The notes under the pieces: generated by a model
What the model saw: the letters and a program-made list of their open reading frames with translations, nothing else
Told to the model about the DNA's origin: nothing
The model's database searches: none
Part shown: positions 63,478 to 64,000 of the stretch, in pieces
Position numbering within the stretch: position 1 is the stretch's first letter
Layout of the letters: each line of letters begins with the position of its first letter
Program-made: the position numbers and the translations under genes
Assembly (NCBI GenBank): GCA_034096865.1
Contig: JAWQFJ010002855.1
Location: 120,001 to 184,000 of the forward strand
DNA: 64,000 bases
Direction of reading: 5' to 3'
From: Theodoxus fluviatilis
Lineage: Eukaryota > Mollusca > Gastropoda > Cycloneritida > Neritidae

Positions 63478-64000
63478 TATATGCCAAAACCTGGAGGTTC
63501 AGCGCCAGCGGTTTTTATTAAAGGGGAGGTAAATCTTCTGCGCCCCATGTTGTGTTGATAGACGCGAAGAAAGTGTTTTCTTTGCCACAGACATCGTTTA
63601 TGCATGTTTAAATGTATTCTGCATGAATAAAGTCCACTACTGTGTCATCCTTACTTGCCATTACTCGTGCATACAGGGCGCTTGGGGCAAATAAAGCCCG
63701 TTCCAGTCCCAAAATGATGTTTCTGAGGGTTATTTTACGCATCGACGGCCAGTGCGGGATCGAAGACGCCATTTTGAAAATGATGCAAAATCGTCTGAAT
63801 CATCTCGGATTGGTGATTCACAGCGCTGCTCAGCGCTGAGTGAATCACGCCCCAAAATTGCTGTTCAGGAGTGAATCACACGCAGCGCTGAGCAGTGCTT
63901 TGCAGCGCTGCACCTCCTGTCATTCTGTGTCAATTAGCCAGTGCTGGACTTGTCTTTAATGAAAACACTGAGTTATTGTGGCCCTTATTTTCTTCAAAGA
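63478..64000. other. Interspersed repeat fragment, otherwise nothing recognised
   Basis: 63482-63520 ('aaacctggaggttcagcgcc' and 'agcggtttttatt') is an inverted match to 25466-25500. The remainder to 64000 has repeats of 'cagcgctgcacc/cagcgctgagc' around 63820-63915 but no gene. Confidence 0.45.

Overview
This window is animal nuclear DNA: split genes with canonical GT..AG introns, long introns, abundant simple repeats and nested transposons. The repeat style (dinucleotide GA/CT and TG arrays, non-LTR tails ending in GTTC repeats, an element rich in the motif TGACCTTGA, a tRNA-like SINE) and the divergence of the proteins from vertebrates suggest a lophotrochozoan, most likely a marine gastropod. 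The species call is inference; the gene models below were built by hand from protein resemblance plus splice-site and phase consistency.

Five protein-coding genes can be supported. (1) CENPX (minus, 13510 to 2687): six or more tiny exons, of which five are identified, spread over about 10.8 kb. (2) An alpha/beta hydrolase resembling isoprenylcysteine methylesterase-like proteins (plus, 14373-21565), complete in six coding exons, 475 aa. (3) TMEM186 (minus, 28983-27375), two coding exons, 228 aa. (4) METTL22 (plus, 29198-37585), ten exons, 325 aa. (5) The C-terminal two thirds of SUZ12 (minus, 58196-50085), nine exons, 482 aa ending with the VEFS box. A partial ankyrin-repeat exon lies at the left edge (77-475). 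CENPX/hydrolase and TMEM186/METTL22 are both head-to-head pairs; the start codons of the second pair are only 214 bp apart, and the same two genes are also close neighbours in human. METTL22 and SUZ12 are convergent.

Much of the rest is repeats. The CENPX introns hold three minisatellites (36, 89 and about 53 bp units), a nested pair of inverted-repeat elements (8846-10057), about 1.2 kb of nearly pure polypurine, and an ORF1-only non-LTR-like element (13059-12080). The hydrolase gene carries a 2.17 kb inverted-repeat transposon inserted inside an older MITE, with a C-rich stretch and a 10-base assembly gap in it. A minisatellite grew out of the TMEM186 stop-codon region. A complete LTR element without coding capacity (37752-41007, 4-bp target duplication) sits 166 bp after the METTL22 stop. 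SUZ12 introns contain a MITE whose end lies 8 bp from a splice donor. The right end holds a 5'-truncated CR1/L2-type LINE, a TTAA-flanked DNA transposon with an internally deleted transposase, and SINE fragments.

The genes do not form one pathway. CENPX acts in kinetochore and Fanconi DNA-repair complexes, SUZ12 in Polycomb H3K27 methylation, METTL22 in protein lysine methylation, and TMEM186 in mitochondrial complex I assembly.
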